This document shows, piece after piece, positions 8,201 to 17,353 of a DNA stretch of 45,572 nt. A program made the translations under genes and the position numbers. The stretch lies in the NCBI GenBank assembly GCA_944324085.1, contig CALUUX010000027.1, positions 1-45,572 on the forward strand, in the 5' to 3' direction. The stretch comes from an uncultured Mailhella sp. (GTDB taxonomy: Bacteria; Desulfobacterota; Desulfovibrionia; Desulfovibrionales; Desulfovibrionaceae). A model generated the notes under the pieces. That model did not search any database and was not told the DNA's origin. It saw nothing but the letters and a program-made list of their open reading frames with translations. Numbering within the stretch: the stretch's first letter is position 1; the number at the start of each line of letters is the position of its first letter.

Positions 8201-8229
8201 TATGTAGTGATTGATATAAAAATAGTCAA
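8201..8229 (-). promoter_or_regulatory. Likely promoter and TetR target of the flavoprotein gene
   Basis: On the minus strand TTGACT (8229-8224) is followed after 17 nt by TACATA (8206-8201). The -35 is strong and the -10 weak. The AT-rich spacer is bracketed by TTGA/TCAA half-sites that could serve as the operator of the adjacent TetR protein; that link is inference. Confidence 0.45.
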
Positions 8230-8286
8230 CATATTTTTATCGAACGCTATACAATATGTCTTGGAAAAGGCCGAACCGGGTCGGGG

Positions 8287-8943
8287 TCAGTCCTGTTCGG
8301 AGGAAGCCTTCAGCCTTTTGCGCCATTTGGGCAGCATGCGCACGGCGTAGGAGGCGGTTTCTTCCAGTTCTTCCGGCGTAGTTCCGTCGCGCGCCTGGAG
8401 GGACAGACCTTCGAGAAAGGTGTTGAAGGCCCCGGCCAGAGCGTCGGGACAGGTGTCCTGAGGGAGCTGCCCGTCGTTGACGGCCTGACGTATTTTTTCG
8501 GCGAACATGGCCCTGGTGTCGGCGCGCAGTTTCCGCAGCGTCTGAATGACGTTTTGTTCGCTGTCGGAAATATTGACGGCCGCCAGCACCACCATGCAGC
8601 CGCAGGGAGTGTCCGGGGCGAGCAGGATGCGGGCCGCTTCGGCGAAGAAGTCGCGCACGGCGACGTAGAAGTCCTTTTCCCGCATGAAGCGGCGGGAAGG
8701 GGCGGCCCAGTAGCGTTCTTCGTAGAAGGTCACGGCCTCCAGAAAAAGCTCGGCCTTGTTGCCGAAGGCCGCGTAGAGGCTGGGCGCGTTGATGCCCATG
8801 GCGGAACAGAGTTCGGCCACGGAAGCCGGTTCGTAGCCGCGTCGCCAGAAGACTTCCAGAGCTTTGAAAAGAGCCGCGTCTCTGTCGAAGCTGCGAGGAC
8901 GCCCTTTGCCGCGCGTTGGGGAAACGCTGGATGCTGCCGCCAT
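8287..8943 (-). CDS. TetR/AcrR-family transcriptional regulator
   Basis: A 218-residue TetR protein. After a short basic leader (RGKGRPRSFDRDAAL) comes the helix-turn-helix segment with GINAPSLYAAFGNKAELF, typical of the YcdC/AcrR group. The C-terminal half resembles a TetR ligand-binding domain. The start at 8943 is preceded by AAAGGCGG; the frame is open further upstream but without a better site. It precedes the flavoprotein gene 7604-8170 in the same direction and is divergent from menA. It most likely represses the flavoprotein gene in response to an electrophile or quinone-like compound, but no ligand can be read from the sequence. Confidence 0.93.
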   Translation of the reverse strand: MAAASSVSPTRGKGRPRSFDRDAALFKALEVFWRRGYEPASVAELCSAMGINAPSLYAAFGNKAELFLEAVTFYEERYWAAPSRRFMREKDFYVAVRDFFAEAARILLAPDTPCGCMVVLAAVNISDSEQNVIQTLRKLRADTRAMFAEKIRQAVNDGQLPQDTCPDALAGAFNTFLEGLSLQARDGTTPEELEETASYAVRMLPKWRKRLKASSEQD

Positions 8944-9101
8944 GAAAACCGCCTTTGAAAGAGTGAGAGTCGTTCGGGCGAAAGAAGGCGCGTCCGCCGG
9001 AAGGGGAGCGTTCTTTTCTTTGCCCGTCAGATGCGCTATTCTGCCCTCGCCGCCGAGGAGGGTCAAGGCGGTCATACCGGCATGGCCGCGGAGTTGAAGT
9101 T

Positions 9102-10010
9102 ATGGAAAAGGAAGTGCGCAAGGATTCTTTGTACGCGTGGGCGCTGGCCTGTCGGCCGAAAACGTTGGCGGCCGCGCTTGCCCCTGTGGCGGTGGGTTGC
9201 GCTCTGGCCGTGTGGGCGGGGCGTTTTCGTCCCGTTCCGGCGCTGCTTTGCGTGCTTTTTGCCGTACTTATGCAGATAGCGTCCAATTTTATCAATGACG
9301 TCAGCGACTTCGAGCAGGGAAACGATCGCGATGACCGCCTGGGGCCGCGCAGGGCGTGCGCGCAGGGCTGGATATCGCCCCGCCGGATGAAGACGGGCAT
9401 TGTCATTGACCTTGCGCTGGCGCTGGCCGCCGGACTGCCCCTCGCCTGGTACGGCGGGTGGAGCATGGTCGTCGTGGCGTTGATTTGCGTGGCGTGCGCC
9501 TACATGTATTCCGCCGGTCCCTATCCGCTGGCGGCGCATGGTTGGGGCGACGTGATGGTGGTGGCGTTTTTCGGACTCGTGGCCGTGGGATTCACCTATT
9601 ACGTTCAGGCGGGAGAGTGGTCGCCGCAAGCCACCTTGGCCGGGCTGGCCGTGGGAGTGTGCATCAATCTTCTGCTCACCATCAATAATTTTCGCGACCG
9701 CGATCAGGACAGACTGTCCGGCAAGAAGACGCTCATCGCCCGTTTCGGCGCGGAATTCGGCCTGCGGTATTATCTGGCGCAGGGAGGGTTTGCCTGCGCC
9801 TTCGCGCTGTGTCTGATTCCTCACGGACTTTTCTGGGCGGGGCTGCTGCCGCTGCTTTTTCTGATTCCCCACTATCGGGTATGGAGCCGCATAGTGTCCC
9901 TCTATGAAGGCCGCGCGCTCAATGCCTGCCTGGGACTTACGTCCCGCAACATTCTGATCTTCAGTCTGCTGCTTGCGGGAGGCATGCTTCTGGACGCCGC
10001 GCTCCGGTAG
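9102..10010 (+). CDS. menA: 1,4-dihydroxy-2-naphthoate polyprenyltransferase (MenA-like)
   Basis: A 302-residue UbiA-superfamily integral membrane protein with about eight hydrophobic segments. The first Asp-rich site is NFINDVSDFEQGND with LGPRRA following, as in MenA; the second is NNFRDRDQDRLSGKKTL, then the RFG motif. It attaches the polyprenyl tail to dihydroxynaphthoate, the membrane step of menaquinone synthesis, which serves anaerobic respiration. If this organism uses the futalosine route, the acceptor could be 1,4-dihydroxy-6-naphthoate (MqnP role); the sequence looks more like MenA. The ATG at 9102 has GGAG 8 nt upstream. It is monocistronic and divergent from the TetR gene. Confidence 0.92.
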   Translation: MEKEVRKDSLYAWALACRPKTLAAALAPVAVGCALAVWAGRFRPVPALLCVLFAVLMQIASNFINDVSDFEQGNDRDDRLGPRRACAQGWISPRRMKTGIVIDLALALAAGLPLAWYGGWSMVVVALICVACAYMYSAGPYPLAAHGWGDVMVVAFFGLVAVGFTYYVQAGEWSPQATLAGLAVGVCINLLLTINNFRDRDQDRLSGKKTLIARFGAEFGLRYYLAQGGFACAFALCLIPHGLFWAGLLPLLFLIPHYRVWSRIVSLYEGRALNACLGLTSRNILIFSLLLAGGMLLDAALR

Positions 10011-10038
10011 GGCGGCGGAAGGCCGTCGCGGACGTTTC

Positions 10039-10063
10039 CGCGCGGACGCGTCTGTCCCGCGCG
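10039..10063. terminator. GC-rich hairpin between menA and the repair helicase
   Basis: CGCGCGGAC (10039-10047) pairs with GTCC-CGCGCG (10054-10063), with one bulged C and a 6-nt loop. It separates two convergent genes but has no T run on either side, so it is only a possible terminator. Confidence 0.3.
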
Positions 10064-10096
10064 GGCGGTTTCCGTGAGCGGGTCGAACGAGCCGAG

Positions 10097-13000
10097 CTAG
10101 AACAGGCTCAGCTGGCTCGCCGTGGTTTTCGTGTGCCGGGTCAGCTTGATGGCGTGGAAGCGCGAAAGCGGCAGCAGCGGAGACGGGGGCAGCGAGAGCT
10201 TGTGCCCGTATAACGTGCGGCTGGCGGCGGAGGAAAGAAACACCGCTTCGGCCGCTCGCGTGATGCCCACATAGAGCAGTCTTTCTTCTTCTTCCACGGT
10301 CGGCGGAGAAAAATCGTCCTTCTGACCGAGCAGCGCGCCCACGCCGCGGAACGGCAACAGGCCGTCTTCCACGGCGGGAATGAAAACAGCTTTGAATTCC
10401 AGCCCCTTGGATGCGTGCATGGTCATAAGCTGCACATATTCCGCTTGTCCTCGCACCATGTCTATGTCTCTCCGGAACGAGACGAATTCCAGAAGTCCCG
10501 GCCAGCCGTCATGTTCCTTCCACGCGCGGCGGAGTCGTTTGAAGGCCGCGGACTCGCCGAAAAGCGGATCAAAACGGTCAGGGCAGCGGGCCAGAACGGC
10601 GTCCGGACCCTGCGCCCAGACGTCGCCGGTAACGTCGTCCAGGGCGTCTTCGGCGCCGACGTTTTTAGTCGGCGCGGCGGGAGCCATGGCCGCCAGCAGC
10701 GGAAAACGTCTGGCGTCGAGAAAGACGGCTTCCTTCCGACTGTGTTCTTCCTGACGGTGGAAACGGGCCGCGGCCTGAAGAAGGGCGTCTACGCGCTCGT
10801 CGGCCCAGAAGGCTTCGGATTCGGGCGCGGAGCAGGGAATGCCCCGGCGTTCCAGAGCCGCCCGGATGGGAGGAATGAGAGCCTTGATGCGGCAGAGCAC
10901 GGCGATTTCTCCCGGACTGCATGAACCGGCGTCGAGATGGCAGCCCGCGAGAGTTTCGTGCTGATCGGCCTGCTGATGGGAGGTTCCGCCGATGAGATAC
11001 GCGATGCGGTCGGCGATCCACGCGGCTTCCCGTTCCGCGGAAGGCGCGCCCATCCATTGCAGGGTGGCGGACGATCCGGTGACGGAGGATAGCTCTCCGC
11101 ACGCGCCGTGCCCGGCCAGGGCGTCGCGTCCGGCGTCGAGAATGGCGGCGGCGGAACGATGGCTTTCCGTGAGTCCGAGCACGCGAAGCTGCGGCCAGCG
11201 GAGCCGGAGCGCGCGTTCAATGCCGGAATCCGCGCCGCGGAATCCGTAGATGGACTGATCCGGATCGCCGATGCCGAAGAATCCTGACCCGTCGGCCGGC
11301 GTAAGGGTTTCCACCAGCGTTTTCTGCAGCGGCGAAAGATCCTGCACCTCGTCCACGAGAACATGCTTCCAGGGCTTTGCCGCCCCGTAATTTCTGCTTT
11401 TCAGCTCGTCGAGCCAGGTTTCCGGCAGGTCGGTGTAGTCGGCGAGGCCGCGTTCTTTTTTCCAGGCGCGGTAGCGTTCCGTCAGGGGCCTGAGTTCTTC
11501 AGGCATGGTCAGCGTTTCTCGTCCGAACTCCATGCGGTCGTAGAGACGGGACGCTTCTTTGGCGTCCAGCTGAGGATTGGCCGCGGCAAAGGCCTTGCGC
11601 GCGCTTTCTTCGGAAAGCACCACCGGAGCTTCTCCGGGCCAGCGTTTCAGGGCCAGCGCGTGCAGGGTGTCGGTTTCCGGAAGCTCGACGGCGGAATCTC
11701 CGACGTCGCGCAGCGCGGCGGCGAGACGCGCGCGCATTTCTTCGGCCGCTCTTCGGGTGAAGGTGACGGCCACGATGTCCGACGCCGGAACGCCGGAGCG
11801 CAGAAGACGCACGAGTCTGCCCACCAGCGTTCTTGTTTTGCCAGCGCCGGGGCCTGCCAGCACCAGCACGGGGCCGGGGCCGGCTTCCAGAGCTTCCTTC
11901 TGCATGGGGCTGAAGGAATCCAGAGAAAAGGGTTCGGCGCGTTTTTGCGACGTTGCGGGCGCGGAAGGGACGTTATCCGTCTCTTGCTCCGACGCGGTCG
12001 GGGCGAGGCTTTTTTTTTGCGTTTTTTCCCGGGATTTCGTCAGAGGAGCGCGCCGCGCCGCGGGCACGCGTTCCAGCAGGGAAGGCGCGTTTTCCTGCGC
12101 TTCAAAAAGACGTATGGTGCCGTATTCTCCGTCGTAGCCGGGGTGACGGATCACCTTTCCCGCGCGCATGCGCGAAACGGCTTCGCCGAGCTCGGGCCAG
12201 ACGCGGCGCAGTTCGCTTTCCGGAGCGTCCTGAAGAATGGCCATTTCCGAGCCGAACCGGCTCAGCAGATCGGCGTATTTTTCCTGCGCCTTTTTGGTTT
12301 TCGAGCCGCAGTGGAGAATTTCGCCCAGAATTTCCGGCAGAGGGATGAGGGAGCGGAAATCCTTGCCCGGAGAGGGCGGCGCGGAGCGGTCGGCCAGGGC
12401 GAGCACGCGGTGCAGAACGCCCACGGTGAGCGGCTTGCCGCAGACGGGACAGATATTGCCGAGTTTCACGCATTCCGCCGGTTCCAGAACCACGCCGCAG
12501 GCGCGGTGTCCGTCGAGGTGGTACTTGCCTTCTTCGGGAAAGAATTCCAGCGTTCCGGCGTAGCGCGTGTCTCCGGGGTTCTGATGCAGGGCCTCGAATA
12601 TGCCGTCATAATTCACCGCGCCGTCGAAAAGCGTGGCTTCGCGGGCGAGGTTTTCTCCGGAATGGGCGTCGGAACTGGACACCATGAGCAGCCTGTCGAG
12701 ATGGCTCCAGCAGCGATTCATGTCGGGATCGGAGGAAAGGCCGGTTTCCGCCGCGAAGATGTAGGGCGCGAGATCTTCAAAACATTCGTCCAGACTGTCG
12801 AAACCGGACTTGGAACCGAAAAGCGCGAACCATGGCGTCCAGATGTGGGCGGGGATCATGAAGGCGCGGGGAATGTCCAGAACCATGGAAAGCAGATCCT
12901 TCACGTCCAGGCCGAGAATGGGACGCCCGTCGGATTTCAGATTGCCCACGGCTTCCAGTTTTTCACAAAGTTTGTCGGCGGATTCGAAATCCGGCGCGTA

Positions 13001-13345
13001 GACAAGACTATGTATCTTGCGCACCGCTCCGTTCTTCTTGTAGATAGAACTGATTTCCGCTTCCAGCATGAAGCGGGGTTCCTTCGGTTCCATGCCCGCG
13101 AGTTGAGGAATTTCCCGCGCCACGTCATCGCGGGAGAGCGGGGTTTTCAGGCGGAACAGGCCGCTTTCTTCGTCGAGTTCGAGGGCGTCGCGCAGTTCCT
13201 GCCGCCACACGGGATGCGTGAAATCGCCCGTGGCCAGAACGTCTATGCCCTTGACGCCCGCCCATGCCGCCAGATGAGGAAGCGTAAGGCGCGAACTTGT
13301 GGCTCTGGAAAAACGGGAATGAATATGCAGGTCGGCTCGAAACAT
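10097..13345 (-). CDS. EndoQ-like PHP nuclease fused to UvrD-type helicase
   Basis: A 1082-residue fusion. Residues 1 to about 430 resemble endonuclease Q: PHP motifs DLHIHSRFS, ATGDFTHP and SSSDAHSG for the metal site, plus a zinc-binding CPVC region near residue 300. From about 480 it is an SF1 UvrD/Rep helicase: LAGPGAGKTRTL (Walker A), VLVDEVQDLSP (Walker B), GDPDQSIYGFRGAD, and LMTMHASKGLEF near the end. EndoQ cuts 5' of deaminated bases, so the fusion suggests nicking at uracil or hypoxanthine followed by unwinding. A Pro/Ala/Lys-rich linker joins the parts. The start at 13345 gives the PHP motif near the N-terminus; a TTG 27 nt upstream lacks a ribosome site. Confidence 0.92.
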   Translation of the reverse strand: MFRADLHIHSRFSRATSSRLTLPHLAAWAGVKGIDVLATGDFTHPVWRQELRDALELDEESGLFRLKTPLSRDDVAREIPQLAGMEPKEPRFMLEAEISSIYKKNGAVRKIHSLVYAPDFESADKLCEKLEAVGNLKSDGRPILGLDVKDLLSMVLDIPRAFMIPAHIWTPWFALFGSKSGFDSLDECFEDLAPYIFAAETGLSSDPDMNRCWSHLDRLLMVSSSDAHSGENLAREATLFDGAVNYDGIFEALHQNPGDTRYAGTLEFFPEEGKYHLDGHRACGVVLEPAECVKLGNICPVCGKPLTVGVLHRVLALADRSAPPSPGKDFRSLIPLPEILGEILHCGSKTKKAQEKYADLLSRFGSEMAILQDAPESELRRVWPELGEAVSRMRAGKVIRHPGYDGEYGTIRLFEAQENAPSLLERVPAARRAPLTKSREKTQKKSLAPTASEQETDNVPSAPATSQKRAEPFSLDSFSPMQKEALEAGPGPVLVLAGPGAGKTRTLVGRLVRLLRSGVPASDIVAVTFTRRAAEEMRARLAAALRDVGDSAVELPETDTLHALALKRWPGEAPVVLSEESARKAFAAANPQLDAKEASRLYDRMEFGRETLTMPEELRPLTERYRAWKKERGLADYTDLPETWLDELKSRNYGAAKPWKHVLVDEVQDLSPLQKTLVETLTPADGSGFFGIGDPDQSIYGFRGADSGIERALRLRWPQLRVLGLTESHRSAAAILDAGRDALAGHGACGELSSVTGSSATLQWMGAPSAEREAAWIADRIAYLIGGTSHQQADQHETLAGCHLDAGSCSPGEIAVLCRIKALIPPIRAALERRGIPCSAPESEAFWADERVDALLQAAARFHRQEEHSRKEAVFLDARRFPLLAAMAPAAPTKNVGAEDALDDVTGDVWAQGPDAVLARCPDRFDPLFGESAAFKRLRRAWKEHDGWPGLLEFVSFRRDIDMVRGQAEYVQLMTMHASKGLEFKAVFIPAVEDGLLPFRGVGALLGQKDDFSPPTVEEEERLLYVGITRAAEAVFLSSAASRTLYGHKLSLPPSPLLPLSRFHAIKLTRHTKTTASQLSLF

Positions 13346-13473
13346 GAAGGACTCGCGGCGGGAAAAGGTCAAAGAAAAAGCCGGATCGCCAGGATCCGGA
13401 CGGTCGGGACGGCTGATTTGTTATAGCGGGAACGGGAGCGTTGCGCAATGACGGGAACGGGAGAAGAGCGGAT

Positions 13474-14229
13474 ATGACGGAGCGTCGGGAGGGCGCGGGA
13501 ATGTTTCCCGCGGGGCTGGAGCAGCCGGAAGGGAGTTTTCGATTCAGCGGCGACGCGCTGCTGCTGGCCGATTTCGCGGCGGCCCTGCCTCTGCCGGAAA
13601 ACGCGACGTTCGCCGATCTTGGAACGGGGTGCGGCGTGGTGGCTCTGGCGGTGCTGCGGCGGAAAACGCTGTGGCGGGGCGTGGGGCTGGAACTTCAGCC
13701 GGAACTGGCGGCGGCGGCCCGGAGGAACGCGCGACGCCTTGGCGTGGAGGATCGTTTTTGCGTCTTGGAGGGGGATGTCGGCGAGTCGGCCAGACTGCGG
13801 GAGATGCGCGCCGTCCTGTCAGAGGGAAAGGACGAAGAGGACGGAGTGCGGGACTGTCCGCTTTTTGACGCGGTGTTCTGCAATCCGCCGTGGCGCCGGC
13901 AGGGCGCGGGGAGACTGCCGCCTTCGGCTATGCGTCGCGCGGCTCTTTTCGGAACGGAACGCACGTTCCCGACGTTTTTTTCCGCCGCCGACGGCCTGTT
14001 GAAAAACGGAGGCCGACTGGCCGTCGTGAGCGGCGCGGACCGCACGGCGGATCTTCTGGCCGCGTTGCCCGTCAGAATGCGTCCGGAACGGCTTTGTTTC
14101 GTGTTCACTCGCCGCGCCGCTCCGGCCGCGTTCGCGCTTCTTCTGGCGCGGAAAAACGGCCGGGCCGCGCTCCGCGTGGACAAGTTGGAATTAGAAGGGG
14201 CGCGAACGGCTCCTCATGCCGGGGAATGA
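13474..14229 (+). CDS. TrmN6-like N6-adenine methyltransferase
   Basis: A 251-residue class I SAM-dependent methyltransferase. The N-terminal RFSGDALLLADF is typical of the tRNA1(Val) A37 N6-methyltransferase (TrmN6/YfiC) family, where the residue before LL is usually part of the substrate-site entry. ADLGTGCGVVAL is SAM motif I, and FCNPPWRRQG is the N6-adenine catalytic NPPW/Y motif. It probably methylates a tRNA adenine in the cytoplasm. The ATG at 13474 (MTERREGAG) follows GGAGAAGAG. An in-frame TTG at 13441 is less likely. It is divergent from the EndoQ-helicase gene, sharing a roughly 130-nt promoter region, and convergent with the next gene. Confidence 0.85.
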   Translation: MTERREGAGMFPAGLEQPEGSFRFSGDALLLADFAAALPLPENATFADLGTGCGVVALAVLRRKTLWRGVGLELQPELAAAARRNARRLGVEDRFCVLEGDVGESARLREMRAVLSEGKDEEDGVRDCPLFDAVFCNPPWRRQGAGRLPPSAMRRAALFGTERTFPTFFSAADGLLKNGGRLAVVSGADRTADLLAALPVRMRPERLCFVFTRRAAPAAFALLLARKNGRAALRVDKLELEGARTAPHAGE

Positions 14230-14242
14230 ACATCTCAACGCG

Positions 14243-14282
14243 ACGCCGGTGTGCGGCAAACCGGGAAAGCGAGCTCCGGCGT
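14243..14282 (+). terminator. Possible terminator of the TrmN6-like gene
   Basis: ACGCCGG (14243-14249) and CCGGCGT (14276-14282) are a perfect 7-bp inverted repeat with a long loop, followed by TTTGCG. It sits between two convergent genes. Confidence 0.3.
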
Positions 14283-14296
14283 TTGCGCGAAGCGCG

Positions 14297-15556
14297 TCAG
14301 CGTTCCGACCAGATGAGACGTTTGTTCTTGACGTTCAGCCTTCCGAGCGGCAGGCCGTTCCAGCGCAGCAGCGCGGTGCGTTCTCCCGCGGGAACGGAAG
14401 ACGGCGCGGGCAGGCTTTGCCCCTGGAGCAGGCCGGAAATCACGCGCAGCCCTTCCGGGCCGTCCACGTCCACATGGGCTCCCGGGCCTTCGATGCGCAC
14501 CCGCGGCGAAAGGCGAAGATCGCCGTTTTTGCCCACCTTGCCCATGTAGAGCCCTTGCCAGCGCAGTTCTTCGGGCAGCGAGGCGAGGGCGGCCAGCGGC
14601 AGGGCGTGCAGACTGCCGCCGAACATGCCTATGTCCGCGTGGACGAGACGGGGGTCAAGGCCCTGTTCGCGGAGCTGTCGTTCGCTGACGACTTCGGCGC
14701 GCACGGGCGTTTCCGTGTAGGGAAGAGGACCTTCCGCATGGCCGGGCTTGCGCAGTCTGGCCACGAAGAAGCCCTGGGTGTCGCCCATTTTCGGAGACAG
14801 TCGCCAGACGCCTTCGCAGCCCAGGGGAGGCTCAAGATCAAAGCCCGGCACGTCGTCGAGGGGTTCAAGCTCCAGGCCGAGTTCCTCCCGCGCGAAAAGA
14901 ACCTGCTTCTCGTTTTCTTCCACGTCCGTGGTGCAGGTGGAATAGACCACGACGCCGCCGGGGCGCAGCAGCCTGGCCGCTTCGCGCAGCAGATCCTTTT
15001 GCAGCCGGATGAGAGGCGCGACCTTGTCGTCTTTCCAGATGTCCATGACTTTGGGATTCTTTTCCACGGTTCCCCAGCCGGAGCAGGGAGGATCGAGTTG
15101 AATGTAGTCCCAGGAGGCGTCGGGCAGGGGAAGCTTTTCTCCGCTCTGGCAGCAGGTGACGGTCTGAAGAAGCCCCATGACGTGCAGGTTGCGGCGCAGA
15201 TTGGCCAGACGAACCGGGGAGGGTTCGTTGCCGAGCACCATGCCGTTCGGCCCTACCAGCCATGCCAGTTCGCTGGTTTTGCTGCCGGGGCTGGAACACA
15301 TGTCCAGCACGGAGGCTCCTTTCGGGGGGCGGAGGGCTAGGGGAGGCAGCATGGAGGCCCTGTCCTGAATGTAGATGAGACCGAAAAAGCCCGCGAGACT
15401 GTTGCCCAGAGGTCCCGGGCCTTCCACAAGTCGTCGGGCGGGGGCGAAGAAGGCGTCGGTTTCAAAGCGGAATCCCTGAAGACGGAGCATTTCTTCGACG
15501 ACGGGGATTTCTTCCGGGGCGCAGGCGAAGCGGAAGGAACGGCGTGCTGTGGTCAT
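14297..15556 (-). CDS. RsmB/Nop2/Sun-family rRNA cytosine-C5 methyltransferase
   Basis: A 419-residue SAM-dependent m5C RNA methyltransferase. VLDMCSSPGSKTSEL is the SAM motif with the family's PGSKT signature; LDPPCSGWGTVEKNP carries the PPC release Cys; YSTCTTDVEENE carries the nucleophilic Cys. The C-terminal part (about residues 300-419) resembles the PUA-like/RNA-binding extension seen in RsmF/YebU-type members. It methylates a cytosine in rRNA or possibly tRNA. Which position cannot be told, so I give no symbol. The start at 15556 has only a weak ribosome site. The gene is divergent from 15672 and convergent with the TrmN6-like gene. Confidence 0.93.
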   Translation of the reverse strand: MTTARRSFRFACAPEEIPVVEEMLRLQGFRFETDAFFAPARRLVEGPGPLGNSLAGFFGLIYIQDRASMLPPLALRPPKGASVLDMCSSPGSKTSELAWLVGPNGMVLGNEPSPVRLANLRRNLHVMGLLQTVTCCQSGEKLPLPDASWDYIQLDPPCSGWGTVEKNPKVMDIWKDDKVAPLIRLQKDLLREAARLLRPGGVVVYSTCTTDVEENEKQVLFAREELGLELEPLDDVPGFDLEPPLGCEGVWRLSPKMGDTQGFFVARLRKPGHAEGPLPYTETPVRAEVVSERQLREQGLDPRLVHADIGMFGGSLHALPLAALASLPEELRWQGLYMGKVGKNGDLRLSPRVRIEGPGAHVDVDGPEGLRVISGLLQGQSLPAPSSVPAGERTALLRWNGLPLGRLNVKNKRLIWSER

Positions 15557-15614
15557 AATCGCTGTGGAATCGTTGTCGGTGGCTGGTTGTTACAAAAAGG
15601 CCGGGGCCGCGCTG

Positions 15615-15643
15615 TTGCCGTTTGGGGCGAGAAAGTGTAGAGT
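15615..15643 (+). promoter_or_regulatory. Promoter of the FG-GAP protein / DUF1844 operon
   Basis: TTGCCG (15615-15620), a 17-nt spacer, and TAGAGT (15638-15643) form a reasonable sigma70 promoter, 28 nt before the start codon at 15672. Confidence 0.5.
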
Positions 15644-15671
15644 CCCTTGCAAATCCTTCAAGGAGTATCGT

Positions 15672-17324
15672 ATGTCCAGACGTTTTCTGCCCGCCTTATG
15701 GGCATTTACCCTTCTGTTCCTGATGATGCAAGTGCCCGCGATGGCGGCCACCTACGTGGTGGCTCCGTTTTCGGTCTCCGGCGCGCAGGGCTACTCCTAT
15801 CTCGGTCAGGCCGTTCCGTCCATGCTGACGTCGCGTCTGTATCTTCAGGGGCAGTTTGAGCCGGTCGGACGGCAGGACGCCGCGCTGAAGGAGAAGGCTC
15901 CCGCGTCGCAGAGCGAGGCTTCTTCCATGGCCCGCAAATTCGGGGCCGATTATGTGATCTGGGGAAGCGTTACCGTGATGGGCGATCAGGCAAGCCTGGA
16001 CGTCAGCGCGCTTTCTCCCGACGGAAAGGTGTGGAAAGAAGCCGCGACCAGTCCTGTGAACGCGCTTATCGGCGGTTTGCAGAATGTGGCGGACAGCATC
16101 AATATCGAAGTGTTCGGCCGTACCGACGTGACCCGCGCCGCGGGTTCCGCCTCTGGCTCTCCCAACAGCGCGTTTCTCATGAACGAAACCCGCGGCCGCG
16201 TGCAGAACGGCACCTATCTCAATCCTTCCCTGCGTTATCAGGGCACCGAGGACGCGCGTTCCCAGATCCGCAGCCAGATGATCGGCTTTGAGTGCCTCGG
16301 CATGGAAGTGGGCGACATCAACGGCGACGGCAAGACCGAAATTCTCCTGTTGAGCGAGAACTCGTTGAACGCCTATGTCTGGGAGAACGGCAACAGACTG
16401 AAGGAAGTGGGCGAATATCGCATTCCTTCCACCATGAAGCCGGTTCTCGTCCGCGCCTTCAAGCAGGACGGTAAAAACTACGTCATCCTCACAGGCTACG
16501 ACAAAGGCGACACCGGCGCGTATTCGCAGGTGCTTCAGTTCGCCAACGGGAAGTTCAACGTAGTGGTGCGCAACGCCCGTCGTTATCTGAACGTGGCCAA
16601 GATCCCGCCTCTGTACGCGCCCACGCTCATCATGCAGGACAGCGACCGCAGCAAGCTGGTCAGCGGCTCCGTGTATGAAGGCCGCATCAAGGGCGATGAA
16701 GTGGTGCGCGGCGGCAAACTCTCCAACCTGCCCCGGCAGGCGACGCTGTTCAACTTCTCCTGGATCCCCGCCGACAAGGGCAAGCGCGGCGATCATCTGG
16801 CCCTCATTGCCGAAAACGAAACCCTGGTGACCTATGACGCCCGCGGCAATCGCCTCGCCGGCACGGAAGACGTGTACAGCGGCAGCTCCGTGTATGTGGA
16901 AGGCGACCGCGGTCTTGGCGCGCTGACCTCCAGCACTGATAAATCGGACACCGTGCTTTACTATTTGCCCATGCGCATGCCCGTTTTGGATCTTGACCGC
17001 GACGGACGTTATGAGCTCATCGTCAACAAGCCCATCACTGCGGCCGGCAAGCTGTTCTCCAACTACCGCACCTATCCGCAGGGTGAAATTCACGCCCTGC
17101 TCTGGAACGGCATGGGCATGGAGCTGCTGTGGAAGACCCGCCGTATCAAGGGCACCGTGTGCGACGTGGCCGTGGCCGACGTGAACAACAACGGCAAGCT
17201 CGACCTGGTGGTGTGCGTCAATTCTTATCCCGGACTCGTTTCCGGCGTGAAGACCCGTTGCGCCGTGTACCTGTATCCTCTGGACACGACCATGGTTCAT
17301 GCCCAGCCCAACTATCAGGAATAA
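15672..17324 (+). CDS. Periplasmic FG-GAP/VCBS-repeat protein
   Basis: A 550-residue exported protein. The start at 15672 has AAGGAG 8 nt upstream; the longer open frame from 15549 lacks one. A signal peptide (FLPALWAFTLLFLMMQ, cleavage after AMA) is clear. The N-terminal domain (about 25-160: VVAPFSVSGAQGYSYLG, LGADYVIWG-like GADYVIWGS) resembles FlgO/CsgG-type envelope lipoprotein domains. The rest carries Ca2+-binding FG-GAP-like loops such as GDINGDGKTEIL, LDRDGRYELIV and ADVNNNGKLDLVV, suggesting a beta-propeller. The molecular function is unknown; it probably binds a ligand or partner in the periplasm. A DUF1844 gene follows 29 nt later. Confidence 0.9.
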   Translation: MSRRFLPALWAFTLLFLMMQVPAMAATYVVAPFSVSGAQGYSYLGQAVPSMLTSRLYLQGQFEPVGRQDAALKEKAPASQSEASSMARKFGADYVIWGSVTVMGDQASLDVSALSPDGKVWKEAATSPVNALIGGLQNVADSINIEVFGRTDVTRAAGSASGSPNSAFLMNETRGRVQNGTYLNPSLRYQGTEDARSQIRSQMIGFECLGMEVGDINGDGKTEILLLSENSLNAYVWENGNRLKEVGEYRIPSTMKPVLVRAFKQDGKNYVILTGYDKGDTGAYSQVLQFANGKFNVVVRNARRYLNVAKIPPLYAPTLIMQDSDRSKLVSGSVYEGRIKGDEVVRGGKLSNLPRQATLFNFSWIPADKGKRGDHLALIAENETLVTYDARGNRLAGTEDVYSGSSVYVEGDRGLGALTSSTDKSDTVLYYLPMRMPVLDLDRDGRYELIVNKPITAAGKLFSNYRTYPQGEIHALLWNGMGMELLWKTRRIKGTVCDVAVADVNNNGKLDLVVCVNSYPGLVSGVKTRCAVYLYPLDTTMVHAQPNYQE

Positions 17325-17353
17325 GCGTTTCGTTCAGGTTTTTCGGGGGTCAC

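Noticed and set aside
11363..13426. Plus-strand open frame of 687 codons opposite the EndoQ-helicase gene
   Set aside because: The minus strand has intact PHP and helicase motifs; the opposite frame shows no domain and is a GC-bias artefact.
15696..17300. Minus-strand open frame of 534 codons opposite the FG-GAP gene
   Set aside because: The plus-strand protein has a signal peptide and calcium-loop repeats; the opposite frame has none.
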